DNA from: Bog-473 sp963777485
GTDB lineage: Bacteria; Actinomycetota; Acidimicrobiia; Acidimicrobiales; RAAP-2
Direction of reading: 5' to 3'
Assembly: GCA_963777485.1 (NCBI GenBank)
Contig: CAVZQP010000002.1
Coordinates: forward strand, 1,418,695 to 1,482,694
DNA length: 64,000 nucleotides
Shown piece by piece: positions 26,650 through 35,169 of this stretch. Positions within the stretch are counted from its first letter, which is position 1; every line of letters begins with the position of its first letter. The position numbers and the translations under genes are program-made. The notes under the pieces are model-generated. The model was not told the DNA's origin and did not search any database. It saw only the letters and a program-made list of their open reading frames with translations.

Positions 26650-27336
26650 TCAGGTCTTGTAGGCGTCGTGGTAATTCCACCATTGATATGGCGGGGTCTG
26701 CGGGTATCCCTCAGGTGAGGCCTCCCATTCTTCTTGACGACCGAGCGCGGTGATGTCGAGGTAGCTCCAGGTCCCACCCATGTGCTCGTCGCCCCGAACG
26801 TTGATGAAGTAGCTGCGGAAGATTTGGTCACCCTCGCGAATGAATGCGTTGGTGCCGTGCCACTCATCGACGTCAAAGTCCTTGTCGAAGTCGTCGGTGA
26901 TCGTGTACCACGGGATGTGGCCCCATCCATGGCGCTTCTTCAAGTTCTGGATGTCGGTCTGAGGCGCGCGCGATGCCCACGCAAGCGACGTGTTCCTCGC
27001 GTTCAGGTGGCCAGGGTGAGCTACCTGGTCAGCGCCCATGGAGCAGCCCACGCACGCCCGCTCGGGATACGAGCCGCCTTCCGCGTACGTAGTCACCTCG
27101 GGTCCGTAGAAGGCGCGGTAAACGATCAGCTGTCGGCGACCCTCGAAAAGGTCCGCGAGACTCATCCGTCCGGAGGGACCCTCGAACCAGTACTCCTTGT
27201 CTACAAGCATCCAGGGCATCCGTCGGCGTTCAGCTGCGAGCGCGTCGCGAGCGCGAGTCAGCTCCTTCTCTTTGACGAGCATCTCCTCTCGTGCGACATT
27301 CCATTCCTCCCGCGAAACGATCGACGGTGTCTTCAT
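26650..27336 (-). CDS. DUF899 family thioredoxin-like protein
   Basis: A 228-residue cytoplasmic protein matching DUF899: MKTPSIVSREEWNVAREEML at the start, then ELTRARDALAAERRRMPWMLVDKEYWFEGP, the characteristic SLADLFEGRRQLIVYRAFYGP, and CVGCSMGADQ in the position of the thioredoxin-like redox pair. The C-terminal WSYLDITALGRQEEWEASPEG is also typical. Members are thought to act in stress or redox tasks but have no fixed enzymatic assignment. ATG 27336 is preceded by GGGAGAG and fits the family N-terminus; an upstream in-frame ATG is ignored. It lies alone between the DUF3089 gene and a divergent sigma factor. Confidence 0.85.
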   Translation of the reverse strand: MKTPSIVSREEWNVAREEMLVKEKELTRARDALAAERRRMPWMLVDKEYWFEGPSGRMSLADLFEGRRQLIVYRAFYGPEVTTYAEGGSYPERACVGCSMGADQVAHPGHLNARNTSLAWASRAPQTDIQNLKKRHGWGHIPWYTITDDFDKDFDVDEWHGTNAFIREGDQIFRSYFINVRGDEHMGGTWSYLDITALGRQEEWEASPEGYPQTPPYQWWNYHDAYKT

Positions 27337-27663
27337 GGCTCTCCCTTCTCGGGTCATCGCTCCAACCGGGTGCCTCAAAATCCAAACCGGACTGCTGAGG
27401 AGCACCTTGAACCAGCGTATGAGGCCCTTTCGCGGTGAGCACCCGAGCCCCGTTGAAGCTAACCCGACGTCGGTCTGCTCGTCTCACTCGCTCGTCGTCA
27501 TTTCGAATTGGGCAGATACCTGGCTTTCGGTAGTGCGGCGCTTGGCTCTCCGAGCCGGCGACAGGGGGCAGTGCCTCAGGGCCTCGAGTATGGCCCTGCG
27601 TGGCCAAGCCCCTGGTTGTGAGGTGACGTGACACATTTTCGGCTGAGCTGTCATATACAGAGT

Positions 27664-28206
27664 GTGAGCGCGTGGACGGAGCAGTCGGACGCCGAGTTAT
27701 TGGTCCTAGACGACCCTGACGCCTTTGCCGAGCTCTACGACCGACACGTAGGCCAGATCCTCGCCTGGTCGAGTGTCCGGGTGGGTGACTATGGCGCCGA
27801 TCTAACCGCCGAGGTCTTTGCGGCGGCGTGGCATAGCCGAAAGCGGTTCCGAGACGAGCACGATGGGTCCGCACTGCCGTGGCTCTATGGCATCGCTCAA
27901 AATGTCTTTCGGTCGTCACTGCGCAAGCGACGCGTAGAGCACGGCGCTCGAGAGCGCCTGGGTCTGCCGGTCACGGTCATGCACACCGACTTCGATGCCA
28001 TCGACGACCGCTTGTCGTTTCCCTCAGCTGTCCTTCGAGCGTTCGCGGACCTTCCGGACTCCGAGCGCGAGCTTCTCGTCTTGCGCTTGGTCGAGGGACG
28101 GCCATATAGGGAAATTGCCCAGCGCATTCATTGCACGCCGGTCGCAGCCCGCCTACGAGTATCTCGATCTCTCCGCCGTCTCCACCTCGCCCTAGGAGGG
28201 TTTTGA
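27664..28206 (+). CDS. RNA polymerase ECF-type sigma factor
   Basis: A 180-residue sigma-70-family factor with regions 2 and 4. Region 2: DDPDAFAELYDRHVGQILAW and DLTAEVFAAAWHSRKRF, with LPWLYGIAQNVFRSSLRKRR at the -10-contact end; region 4: ADLPDSERELLVLRLVEGRPYREIAQRI with a recognition helix. GTG 27664 is chosen because it gives a normal-length N-terminus. The downstream gene begins one base after the stop and encodes a membrane protein with an extracellular domain, so the pair likely forms an envelope-signalling unit, although the partner has no recognised anti-sigma domain. Confidence 0.85.
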   Translation: MSAWTEQSDAELLVLDDPDAFAELYDRHVGQILAWSSVRVGDYGADLTAEVFAAAWHSRKRFRDEHDGSALPWLYGIAQNVFRSSLRKRRVEHGARERLGLPVTVMHTDFDAIDDRLSFPSAVLRAFADLPDSERELLVLRLVEGRPYREIAQRIHCTPVAARLRVSRSLRRLHLALGGF

Positions 28207-28207
28207 C

Positions 28208-29017
28208 ATGACCATGCTTCAGCCTGAGCTGCAGTCATTCCGCGACGAGCTTCGTGCCGCCGTCGAGGCCGATCTGGATAGCCACCGAGGTCACGGGCGC
28301 CGCCTCAGGCGAGCGACTGTCCTAGGCATTCCGGCAGGGGGACTTGCCGCGATAATCCTCATCCTCGCCCTTGTATTGGGCGGTGGAACCGGGCCGAGCC
28401 GCGCAGACGCAGCCATCCTCGATTCTGCTCAAGGCGCTCTCACTCCGCCGCCCGATTCGGTGTTCCATGTCGCCGCCACGATCACCGTGGGGTCGAGTCC
28501 TGCCCAGCCCTACGCGCTATGGGCGGCCGGATCCTCGTATCGGTTCATCAAGTTCGGCTACGAGGCCGCGTGGAACGGAACGACGATGTCCAGCTATGAC
28601 GCCGCTTCCAACACGCTCTACGTCGGGATCTACAGCCCTCCGAACCACGCGCCGGTCGACACGGCCGCCACCATCCGCTCCCTCATCTCGTCGGGCCAGG
28701 CGCAAGTCGCTGGTTCGGCCGTCGTGGACGGGGTCCCGGCCTACGTCTTGTCATTGTCGGGTCAACCTTCTGGCAGTGGGCTTGCCAATGCGACCTATGA
28801 CGTCGCCAAGAGCGACTATCGACCGCTGCTCATTCAGGGGACCGTGGGCTGCGAGCAGGGACAGTGCCCGGAGACCGTGCAGTTCCAGACCTACGAGTAC
28901 CTGCCCGAGACTCCCGCCAATCTCTCCCTGCTCGATCTGAGCACACAACACCCTGGCGCGACCGTGGTGAACGCGGGCGGAGTCCCCGGTGTTGGGACAT
29001 CTTTCGGTAGCGATTGA
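28208..29017 (+). CDS. membrane-anchored protein, partner of the ECF sigma factor
   Basis: A 269-residue protein with a short cytoplasmic N-terminus, one transmembrane helix (GIPAGGLAAIILILALVLGGG, 40-60) and an extracellular region that looks like a LolA/outer-membrane-lipid-binding-type beta fold (SVFHVAATITVG, SYRFIKFGYEAAW, VDGVPAYVLSLSG). The topology, and the one-base gap after the sigma gene, fit an anti-sigma-like sensor, but the cytoplasmic part lacks the zinc-binding HxxxCxxC motif of typical anti-sigma factors. I do not recognise a functional homologue. Regulation by sigma sequestration is inference. Confidence 0.68.
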   Translation: MTMLQPELQSFRDELRAAVEADLDSHRGHGRRLRRATVLGIPAGGLAAIILILALVLGGGTGPSRADAAILDSAQGALTPPPDSVFHVAATITVGSSPAQPYALWAAGSSYRFIKFGYEAAWNGTTMSSYDAASNTLYVGIYSPPNHAPVDTAATIRSLISSGQAQVAGSAVVDGVPAYVLSLSGQPSGSGLANATYDVAKSDYRPLLIQGTVGCEQGQCPETVQFQTYEYLPETPANLSLLDLSTQHPGATVVNAGGVPGVGTSFGSD

Positions 29018-29096
29018 TTCGCCTACACGTCCGGGTCGACTGGATCGCTAGAGGCGGCTTCCCAGGCAGCTCCCAGATGCTGTGGCGCAGAAGCCA

Positions 29097-29573
29097 TCAA
29101 CCTTTCTTTCCGTGACGCCAGTCGTCCGGCACGCGGACGGAGCGAACAGACGCCTCAGCGCGGTCCTTCGCATCGGAGCTCAGCACGCACGTCACTGTGG
29201 TGATCTGATCTTCATGTGCGGCGACGCGGGCGCTGAGCTGAACAGTGGAGTTGATCGGTACCGGACGCCGATAGTCGACCGACATAGATGTGGTGGCGTA
29301 CCAAATTTCGGGGTCCGTCCCTATGTCTCGCCCTTCTCGCTGGTAAGCGCTCGCAATAGCCGTACAGACGCCATGACAGTCGAGAAGCGTGGCGATGATC
29401 CCGCCATTTAGGAAATGGCGTGGTCCAGCAGCGTATTCGTCGCCTGGAATCCACTGGGCAACGGCGACCTCACCATCCCAGTAACTCTTCAGATGGAGAC
29501 CCGCGGGGTTGTCTACCCCACAACCCCAGCAGTAGTTGTCTTTCATTTGGTCTTGGATCGGCCTTGGTGTCAC
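29097..29573 (-). CDS. PaaI-type hotdog thioesterase
   Basis: A 158-residue hotdog-fold protein. Its core is YCWGCGVDNPAGLHLKSYW, followed by LNGGIIATLLDCHGVCTAIA, the PaaI-type helix with the active-site region, and TSMSVDYRRPVPINSTVQLSARV, the second strand pair. It should hydrolyse a short or aromatic acyl-CoA. I prefer GTG 29573, which has GGAAAG nine bases upstream; an ATG at 29582 and others further up would give longer N-termini. The CWGCG cysteines may bind zinc, as in several relatives. The PPK2 gene is divergent. No operon partner is present. Confidence 0.78.
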   Translation of the reverse strand: MTPRPIQDQMKDNYCWGCGVDNPAGLHLKSYWDGEVAVAQWIPGDEYAAGPRHFLNGGIIATLLDCHGVCTAIASAYQREGRDIGTDPEIWYATTSMSVDYRRPVPINSTVQLSARVAAHEDQITTVTCVLSSDAKDRAEASVRSVRVPDDWRHGKKG

Positions 29574-29744
29574 GACGCCCATCTTTCCGAATACTGGGCT
29601 TCCTGTCATCCAACGCCCTAGCCCGAAAGAGCCGAAGGCGGCACTTCGCACTGTTGAACGGGGGCACCCGTGGATTGTCATCCCCAAGTGCTAATCACCT
29701 CAAGCGCTGCGTATCCATTGTTAATCGCCTGGCAGGATGAGCGC

Positions 29745-30539
29745 ATGGCAAACAATGGCGCATACGACCAGGCACTTCTGCACCTCCAAGAAGAGCTGGT
29801 GAAGATGCAACAGTGGGTCCGCGACGAGGGTCAACGGGTCGTCATCGTGATCGAGGGTCGCGATGCAGCTGGAAAGGGTGGCGTGATCAAACGCATTACC
29901 CAATACCTCAATCCCCGATGGTGCCGGATCGCTGCCCTCCCAGCCCCGAGCGACCGCGAAGAGGGCCAGTGGTACTTTCAGCGCTACATCTCTCACCTTC
30001 CCGCCGGAGGGGAGATCGTCCTGTTCGACCGCAGTTGGTATAACCGGGCCGGGGTCGAGCGGGTGATGGGTTTCTGCACGGATGAGGAGTACCACCGCTT
30101 CCTCCGGCAGTGCCCTGCTTTTGAGCGAATGCTCATCGACGACGGCATCATTTTGCTCAAGTACTGGTTCTCAGTGAGCGACGAAGAACAGGAGCGGAGA
30201 TTCAAAGAGCGCGTCAACGCGCCGTTGAAGCGCTGGAAACTCAGCGAGATGGACCTTGAGGGCCGCAACCGCTGGGTCGCGTATTCCAAGGCCAAGGACG
30301 AGATGTTCGCTCACTGCGACTTGCCGGACTCCCCCTGGTACGAGGTCGAAGCCGACGACAAGAAGCGCGCCCGGCTCAATTGCATTGCTCACCTCTTGTC
30401 AATCGTGCCGTACCACCCCCGCAAACCCCCGAAAGTCAAGCTTCCTCCCCGCCCTCCTGTCGGGGACTATCAGCGACCGCCCCGCGATCGGTACCACTAT
30501 GTCCCTGACTATTCAGCGACGATCACCTCATGGAAATAG
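29745..30539 (+). CDS. ppk2: polyphosphate kinase 2 family protein
   Basis: A 264-residue P-loop polyphosphate kinase 2. Walker A is EGRDAAGKGGVIKR (38-45), Walker B is EIVLFDRSWYNRAGVERVMG (residues 93-103), and the lid region contains the basic KRWKLSEMDLEGRNRW block. Length is that of single-domain PPK2 enzymes that make or use polyphosphate to phosphorylate nucleoside mono- or diphosphates. The preferred substrate class (I, II or III) cannot be decided by eye. ATG 29745 gives the standard N-terminus. It is in the accessory region with stress-type genes, and would link nucleotide pools to polyphosphate. Confidence 0.9.
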   Translation: MANNGAYDQALLHLQEELVKMQQWVRDEGQRVVIVIEGRDAAGKGGVIKRITQYLNPRWCRIAALPAPSDREEGQWYFQRYISHLPAGGEIVLFDRSWYNRAGVERVMGFCTDEEYHRFLRQCPAFERMLIDDGIILLKYWFSVSDEEQERRFKERVNAPLKRWKLSEMDLEGRNRWVAYSKAKDEMFAHCDLPDSPWYEVEADDKKRARLNCIAHLLSIVPYHPRKPPKVKLPPRPPVGDYQRPPRDRYHYVPDYSATITSWK

Positions 30540-30716
30540 TGGGTATGGGGCATATCCCCGAGGTACCCCACAAGTCCTCCACGTGGGCCCAACCGACCCG
30601 GCGAACTGAGGCACCCTCATCGGCGTAGGGTAGATGCGGGACAAGCATCTCGTCCGCAGGCCGCGGAGATCGATACACATCCTGCGATCAGACGGATACG
30701 CCCCCAAGGAGCACCC

Positions 30717-30944
30717 ATGACCTCATCTCAGTCGTTGCACCTTGCTGCTCAACTCGACGAACACCATGCCCCCGAGACGAACGGCCGAATACCCGTCTGC
30801 AGACGATGTGGAGCGCGTACCGACAGCCCTGCAGGAGCGCGCCACGTGGTGCAAGAAGGTCGAGAAAAACAATCGAGCGATTGGCTCATCGCTCAATCAC
30901 GGCTCCGCGACATCGCGCAGTCACAAATGCTACGAGGCGAGTAG
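30717..30944 (+). CDS. small CxxC-containing hypothetical protein
   Basis: A 75-residue protein starting at ATG 30717 behind AAGGAG with a five-base spacer. It contains IPVCRRCGARTDSPAG, a CxxC that could bind zinc or act in redox, and a C-terminal helical stretch (SSDWLIAQSRLRDIAQSQM). I do not recognise the family. The well-placed ribosome binding site and codon bias support it as a genuine small gene. It lies downstream of ppk2 with a 177-base gap. Confidence 0.55.
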   Translation: MTSSQSLHLAAQLDEHHAPETNGRIPVCRRCGARTDSPAGARHVVQEGREKQSSDWLIAQSRLRDIAQSQMLRGE

Positions 30945-30990
30945 GACGGAGGGCGAGGCAACAACAGTCCCTGCGAATGGAGGCACCCGC

Positions 30991-31314
30991 TCAGTCAACT
31001 GGCGCGGAGTCCGGCCCACTGACGTTCCCGCTCTCGCCAATCGGCTCGTTGATCGGCACCGGTCGGATGTGAAAACCGACGCCAGGTCTTTCTGGTGGTT
31101 CGGGTTCTAGTCCTTCGGGACCGAGTTCGAGGGCATCAATACCATCCTCGATCACGTTGGGCACCTGATCCTCGATGATCCTGATATGACCTACGCCGGT
31201 TCTTGGCGCGACGTCCCTCACAGATGCCTGAGCCAACCGTTGGAGCTGATGCTTCTCTCGGCGACGCCTAAGGAGGCCACTCCTTGGCGTAGGAAGATCG
31301 CCTTGGCCCATCAC
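30991..31314 (-). CDS. possible small hypothetical protein, doubtful
   Basis: A 107-codon frame whose second half is orderly (IIEDQVPNVIEDGIDALELG, then a proline-rich GPEGLEPEPPERPG), but it lacks a convincing ribosome binding site and overlaps a 77-codon plus-strand frame at 31186. No homologue is recognised. Together with the region up to 31525, this 580-base stretch contains no secure gene. Confidence 0.22.
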   Translation of the reverse strand: MMGQGDLPTPRSGLLRRRREKHQLQRLAQASVRDVAPRTGVGHIRIIEDQVPNVIEDGIDALELGPEGLEPEPPERPGVGFHIRPVPINEPIGESGNVSGPDSAPVD

Positions 31315-31525
31315 GTGAGCGTATGCGTTCCGGTGGTGGCTACGACGGTTTTACTTTGGCTGATATCGCTGCCGGCGCCGAACGCCTCGCCCCACCACCT
31401 GCGATCGGTGGGTCACTGACCCGGCAGCGAGCATCGAACGGGACCGGTTCGGCGTAGTCCTGGCGCCTGAGAAAGTTGCGCGGTGTTGACTCGCTCACAC
31501 CTTCAGTGAGTGGCACCAGCCATGT
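31315..31525. other. intergenic, no secure feature
   Basis: Between the doubtful minus-strand frame and the DUF4235 gene. I see no promoter, repeat or RNA-like fold that I would support here. Confidence 0.4.
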
Positions 31526-31828
31526 TCAGTCGTCTGCTGGCTCTTCTACAGCTCCTGGCGGGAGCGTGCCCGTAGCGGCCTCCCAGCCAAAGGCGGCGAG
31601 GCGGGCACTTACTACCTTGGCGATGCCGAGTCCGATGCCGGCCGCGGCAGCCCACAACACGGCGTCCGGCCACGAGAACTGGGGATTGGTGGGGTCGAAC
31701 GGCGTGACGGGTGCTGTGTCCTTGCGGACGATCTGATAGACGCCCCGAATGAGCCTTCGGGCAAGCAGCCCGCCCAGCAAGCCGGTGGCAACGGAGACCA
31801 ACTTCCACATCCGCTCTCGGCTGACCAT
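31526..31828 (-). CDS. DUF4235 small membrane protein
   Basis: A 100-residue actinobacterial membrane protein. The sequence MWKLVSVATGLLGGLLARRLIRG is the DUF4235 signature, followed by a soluble insertion and a second hydrophobic helix (LWAAAAGIGLGIAKVV). DUF4235 proteins are small integral membrane proteins of unknown role, often stress-associated. ATG 31828 (MVSRER) is preferred because GGGAGCG lies seven bases upstream; a downstream ATG at 31810 matches the minimal family start. Divergent from the DUF302 gene across a 350-base gap. Confidence 0.8.
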   Translation of the reverse strand: MVSRERMWKLVSVATGLLGGLLARRLIRGVYQIVRKDTAPVTPFDPTNPQFSWPDAVLWAAAAGIGLGIAKVVSARLAAFGWEAATGTLPPGAVEEPADD

Positions 31829-32178
31829 GTCAGGCGCTCCCGTCGCATTGCGAGAGCCCATTATGTACCTCGCCGAATCCAGCTTCGAGAATCAAGAAAC
31901 CGAATCGCCGGAATCGCCACGAGTCCTGCAGTCCCGGCGTATCGGAGGCACCCACGGGATTGGCTCGGAATGCGACCATTTTGCGACTGCGGCGCAGTCG
32001 GTGTACGTCCCTTGTGCTGGGCCCGTCGAGGTCGGCGGGCACGCCCAGCTCCGGCGGGCGGTCGGGGGCAGGTTCTGTTGTGGCATATCCGGTCACTCGG
32101 TCCGTCCTGAGGGCGCCTTCGTCACCATACGATTTCGGCAGAACAAGTCCATTTGTCGCCGACACCGGGAGATTGGAT
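31829..32178. other. 350-base divergent region without a recognised gene
   Basis: Between the divergent DUF4235 and DUF302 genes. Several frames are open on both strands but none has a ribosome binding site, recognisable domain or convincing composition. GGGAG at 32166-32170 serves the DUF302 gene. Promoters for both genes must lie here, but I could not name sites. Confidence 0.4.
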
Positions 32179-32583
32179 ATGACCTCCACCCGTCCAGCCT
32201 TCCCCGCTGGCATCATCACGAAGGACAGTCCGCACCCTTTCGAAGCCACCGTCAGCAAGCTGACTGAATTGGTCACAGACCGAGGGATGAAGATCTTTGC
32301 GGTCATTGACCAGTCCGCTGAGGCCCGCAGTGTAGGGCTCCTCCTTAGGCCGACCACTCTCGTCCTTTTCGGCAATCCGGCTGCAGGAACTCCGGTTATG
32401 GACGCTGCGCCGCTCGCGGCTCTCGACCTACCCCTCAAGGTGCTCGTTTGGGCCGATGGAGATCGAACACACGTGTCGTATGTCGCTCCTCGGACCCTCG
32501 CTGATCGTTACTCCCTCGAAGATGACCTCGCTGCCAACCTTGCTGGGATTGAATTGCTGACCGACGCTCTCGTCAGCCCATAA
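32179..32583 (+). CDS. DUF302 family protein
   Basis: A 134-residue protein whose core matches DUF302: KDSPHPFEATVSKLTELVTDRGMKIFAVIDQ, then VGLLLRPTTLVLFGNPAAGTPVM and LDLPLKVLVWADGDRTHVSY. These proteins bind small ligands or metal and are often linked to redox or sulfur metabolism, but the function is not defined. ATG 32179 with GGGAG eight bases upstream was chosen; the upstream in-frame region has a poor amino-acid composition. It stands alone in the accessory region, divergent from DUF4235. Confidence 0.82.
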   Translation: MTSTRPAFPAGIITKDSPHPFEATVSKLTELVTDRGMKIFAVIDQSAEARSVGLLLRPTTLVLFGNPAAGTPVMDAAPLAALDLPLKVLVWADGDRTHVSYVAPRTLADRYSLEDDLAANLAGIELLTDALVSP

Positions 32584-32638
32584 AGAAGGTCACCCCACCC
32601 CCGCGACAGGAACTCACCCTGTCAGCTCACGCGATCCC

Positions 32639-32869
32639 CTAATGCCGAGTTCGTGAATGTTCCTGCGCTGCCGCAAGCTGGGCGAGAACGGCCATTGCCG
32701 TCTCACGGTGGTCGAACTCAGCCAAGATCACTTCACCGTCGACTGGGACATAGCCGTGGATCGCCCACAGTTCTGCATCCATCTGGAATACGTCTTGGCC
32801 AAGCCGTGGGTGCAGGGGGAGAATCGAATCGAGCACCACTTCGGGTCGTTCACCACGTCCATTACGCAT
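32639..32869 (-). CDS. small hypothetical protein
   Basis: A 76-residue protein starting at ATG 32869 with an excellent GAGGAGAGAG ribosome binding site six bases away. It reads RPEVVLDSILPLHPRLGQDVFQMDAELW and ILAEFDHRETAMAVLAQLAAAQ, an orderly mixed alpha/beta pattern with no membrane segment. I do not recognise the family. The ribosome binding site and composition make it a likely real gene. Confidence 0.55.
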   Translation of the reverse strand: MRNGRGERPEVVLDSILPLHPRLGQDVFQMDAELWAIHGYVPVDGEVILAEFDHRETAMAVLAQLAAAQEHSRTRH

Positions 32870-33077
32870 CTTGCTCTCTCCTCGATCCGATCATAAGGAA
32901 GGCGTCGGGTCTTGTGAAGACCCACCGGAGCCCGATGGCTGGCCGTATTGGTCGCATCAGCACCCACTCGAACCATCCTTCACTCACCCACTTCGGTCAC
33001 AACTCGCCCGGCGTACTGGGCACCGACCGCCTGGGTGAGCCAGAGTGGCGGACTGAGCGCATGGCGGGCATTCTGAG

Positions 33078-33554
33078 TTGGTGTACGCCGAGACAGAACG
33101 GGCAGGTCTGTGCGAGTTTCTCGACATGCAGCGTGAAGCACTGATCGAGAAGCTTGAAGGAGTCTCTAACGAGGAGGCCAAGCGAACGCCGACCGTGAGT
33201 TCGCTATCGCTACTGAGCCTGGTCAAACATTCGGCAATCTGGGAGCGCCGTTGGTTCCAGATCGTCGTCGCCGGACGGAGTTTCGCAGGGGAGTGGCCTG
33301 AAGTGCAGCCAAATGACGAGAACGGGTTTCGGATCAACGACGACGACACCATCGAATCCGTCATCGCGTACTACCGGGAACAAATCGCTGCTTCGCGAGA
33401 AATCCTTAGAACGGTCGATCTTGACGCGCAGTGCGCAAGGCGAGAGATGGCTGGGAACCTGCGTTGGGTTGCGGTACACATGATCGAGGAGACCGCTCGG
33501 CACGCTGGTCACGCTGACATCATCCGGGAGACCATCGACAGCAGCCGCACATAA
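33078..33554 (+). CDS. DinB-like (DUF664) protein
   Basis: A 158-residue four-helix-bundle protein of the DinB/DUF664 superfamily. Helix patterns ERAGLCEFLDMQREALIEKLEGV and SLLSLVKHSAIWERRWFQIVVAG carry the first metal-binding histidine; the C-terminal MIEETARHAGHADIIRETID provides the two others. Members are often mycothiol- or bacillithiol-dependent S-transferases; a detoxifying role is an inference. TTG 33078 or GTG 33081 are the only starts after an in-frame TGA; no strong ribosome binding site is visible. The IS element lies 230 bases downstream. Confidence 0.82.
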   Translation: MVYAETERAGLCEFLDMQREALIEKLEGVSNEEAKRTPTVSSLSLLSLVKHSAIWERRWFQIVVAGRSFAGEWPEVQPNDENGFRINDDDTIESVIAYYREQIAASREILRTVDLDAQCARREMAGNLRWVAVHMIEETARHAGHADIIRETIDSSRT

Positions 33555-33783
33555 CAACGAGACTCGCCCGCAAGGTGCCGAGCGATGGCACCCCTCCCGG
33601 CAGCGAGGATTGAGACGGCCGCTGATTGATCCACCACTTCGGTGAATGGGTTGGTCAGCGTGTGGGTGGGTGCCCAGGCCAGGTCTGACTCCAGCAAACC
33701 GGCTGACGTCCTTCGGGACTGTCTTTAGTTCGATCCGTCGGCCTGGCCCGGTCACCCACTCGACACCTGCCGGTCGGACGGAG

Positions 33784-33811
33784 TGAACCGCCCCGGGTTC
33801 CATGACTGCTC
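33784..33811. repeat. IS3 terminal inverted repeat, left
   Basis: Starts TGAACCGCCCCGGG and ends TGACTGCTC. It lies four bases past the orfB stop and mirrors 35103-35130. Confidence 0.88.
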
Positions 33812-33814
33812 GGG

Positions 33815-34744
33815 TTATTGGGTAGCCGCCTCTGCGACGGGTTGTGTTTGACGGTAGTAGGTCGCTTCGAACTCTGCCGGGGTGACGTAGGAGTTGTCCT
33901 CGGTGATCTCACCGTGCAGCCGGCGGTGGTTGAACCAGTCGATGTAGCCGAGGGTGGCGTACTCGACGTCGTCGAGACCGCGCCACGGTCCTTGGGGGTA
34001 GATCAGCTCCCACTTGTAGAGACTGTTGAAGGCCTCCGCCATGGCGTTGTCGTAGGAGTCCCCGCGCGAGCCGACCGAGGCGACGATGTCGTTCTCGTCG
34101 AGGCGCTCGGAGTATCGAATCGATAAGTACTGAACTCCGCGGTCGCTGTGATGCACCAGGCCGTCGAGAACCTGACCGTGACGAGTCCGGTTCCACACCG
34201 CCATCTCGAGAGCGTCGATGGCGAGGTCGGAGCGCAACGACTCTGAGATCTGCCAGCCGACCACCATGCCGCGAGAACACGTCGATGATGAAGGCGGCGT
34301 AGACCCAGCCCGAATGCGTCTTGACGTAGGTGAGGTCCGCCACCCAGAGCCGGTTGGGCTCATCCGCGCTGAACTGTCGCTCGACGAGGTCGGCGGGACG
34401 GTGCTGGCGCTCGTCGAAACGGGTGGTGATCTTGTAGGCCCGGCCCCGCCGGGCCCCAGACAGCCCCAGGTCACGCATCAGGCGCTCGACGGTGCAGCGC
34501 GCCACGCGGATGCCCTCACGGTTGAGCTGGGTCCAGACCTTGTCGGCCCCATAGACCTCGAGGTTGTCGCCCCAGACCCGGACGATCTCGATCTTGAGCT
34601 CCTCGTCGCGTATCGAACGGGCCGACGGTGGACGCTTCTTGGCCACCCAATAGGTGTTCGGGGCGATCTTGCAGCCGTGCTCTGTGAGCACCCGGCAGAT
34701 CGGCTCGACCCCGAAGCGGAAGCGGTGTTCGTCGATGAAGGCGA
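33815..34744 (-). pseudogene. IS3 transposase OrfB (DDE integrase), frameshifted
   Basis: The transposase catalytic subunit in two frames. The first part runs from the orfA overlap through AFIDEHRFRFGVEPICRVL and WVADLTYVKTHSGW (first catalytic aspartate) to about 34272. The second resumes at MVVGWQISESL and includes HHSDRGVQYLS (second aspartate) and DNAMAEAFNSLYKWELI (the glutamate), ending at the TAA at 33815. FSRMVVGWQ would be continuous if one G were removed near 34268-34273, where the sequence reads TCGCGGCATGG on the coding strand. Either a real one-base insertion or a sequencing error. The normal -1 shift from orfA is expected at the overlap. Confidence 0.85.
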
Positions 34745-35080
34745 CTAGCGCGGCGGTCGCGGGTCGAGCTCCCGCGCGAAGAAAGCCGAGGCCGCCTTCA
34801 AGATCTCATTGGCCCGGCGCAGCTCAAAGTTCTCTCTTTCGAGCTCTTTCATCCGGGCCCGCTCGTCGGTGGTGAGCCCCGGCCGTTCGCCGGCGTCGGT
34901 CTCGGTCCGCCTGACCCACTGCCGAAGGGTCTCGTGGTTGATCGCCAGCTTCGCCGCGATCGACTCGATGGCCTTCCACTGCGAGGGGTACTCGCTTTGG
35001 TGATCGAAGACCATCCGCACGGCCCGCTCCCGGACTTCGGGCGGATAGGGACCTCGTCCCGCCTTGCTCTTCTCTGGCAT
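34745..35080 (-). CDS. IS3 transposase OrfA (helix-turn-helix)
   Basis: A 111-residue DNA-binding protein of IS3 elements. It begins YPPEVRERAVRMVFDHQ, has the helix-turn-helix IAAKLAINHETLRQWVRR, and ends with the leucine-zipper-like MKELERENFELRRANEILKAASAFFA helix that dimerises with OrfAB. Start ATG 35080 is 22 bases inside the right inverted repeat. Its last codons overlap the orfB frame, allowing programmed -1 frameshifting to a fused transposase; no classic A-rich slippery run is visible in this GC-rich copy. OrfA alone would be intact. Confidence 0.88.
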   Translation of the reverse strand: MPEKSKAGRGPYPPEVRERAVRMVFDHQSEYPSQWKAIESIAAKLAINHETLRQWVRRTETDAGERPGLTTDERARMKELERENFELRRANEILKAASAFFARELDPRPPR

Positions 35081-35102
35081 TGCTCCATCCTCTCAAGGGA
35101 AG

Positions 35103-35130
35103 GAGCAGTCACCAATCCCGGGGCGGTTCA
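35103..35130. repeat. IS3 terminal inverted repeat, right
   Basis: Reverse complement of 33784-33811 with four central differences. It lies 22 bases upstream of the orfA ATG. Confidence 0.88.
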
Positions 35131-35169
35131 AAGGGACGCCTGCGTGGGCTTCAGACGGGGGTAGCGGCC

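Larger units (their letters stand above)
33784..35130. mobile_element. IS3-family insertion sequence, 1.35 kb
   Basis: Bounded by 28-base terminal inverted repeats that match at 24 positions: both begin TGAACCGCCCCGGG and end TGACTGCTC, differing only in the middle. Inside are orfA and a frame-shifted orfB on the minus strand. The repeats are followed by GAG on the left and AAG on the right, so a target duplication is not evident. The orfB shift suggests the copy no longer transposes by itself. It lies in the accessory region between the two GH16 genes. Confidence 0.88.

Noticed and set aside
31186..31419. Plus-strand small frame opposite the doubtful minus-strand frame
   Set aside because: No ribosome binding site, poor composition and no domain; neither strand can be confirmed.
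33509..33697. A 62-codon minus-strand frame left of the IS
   Set aside because: Overlaps the DinB end, lacks a ribosome binding site and domain; might be a relic but cannot be supported.
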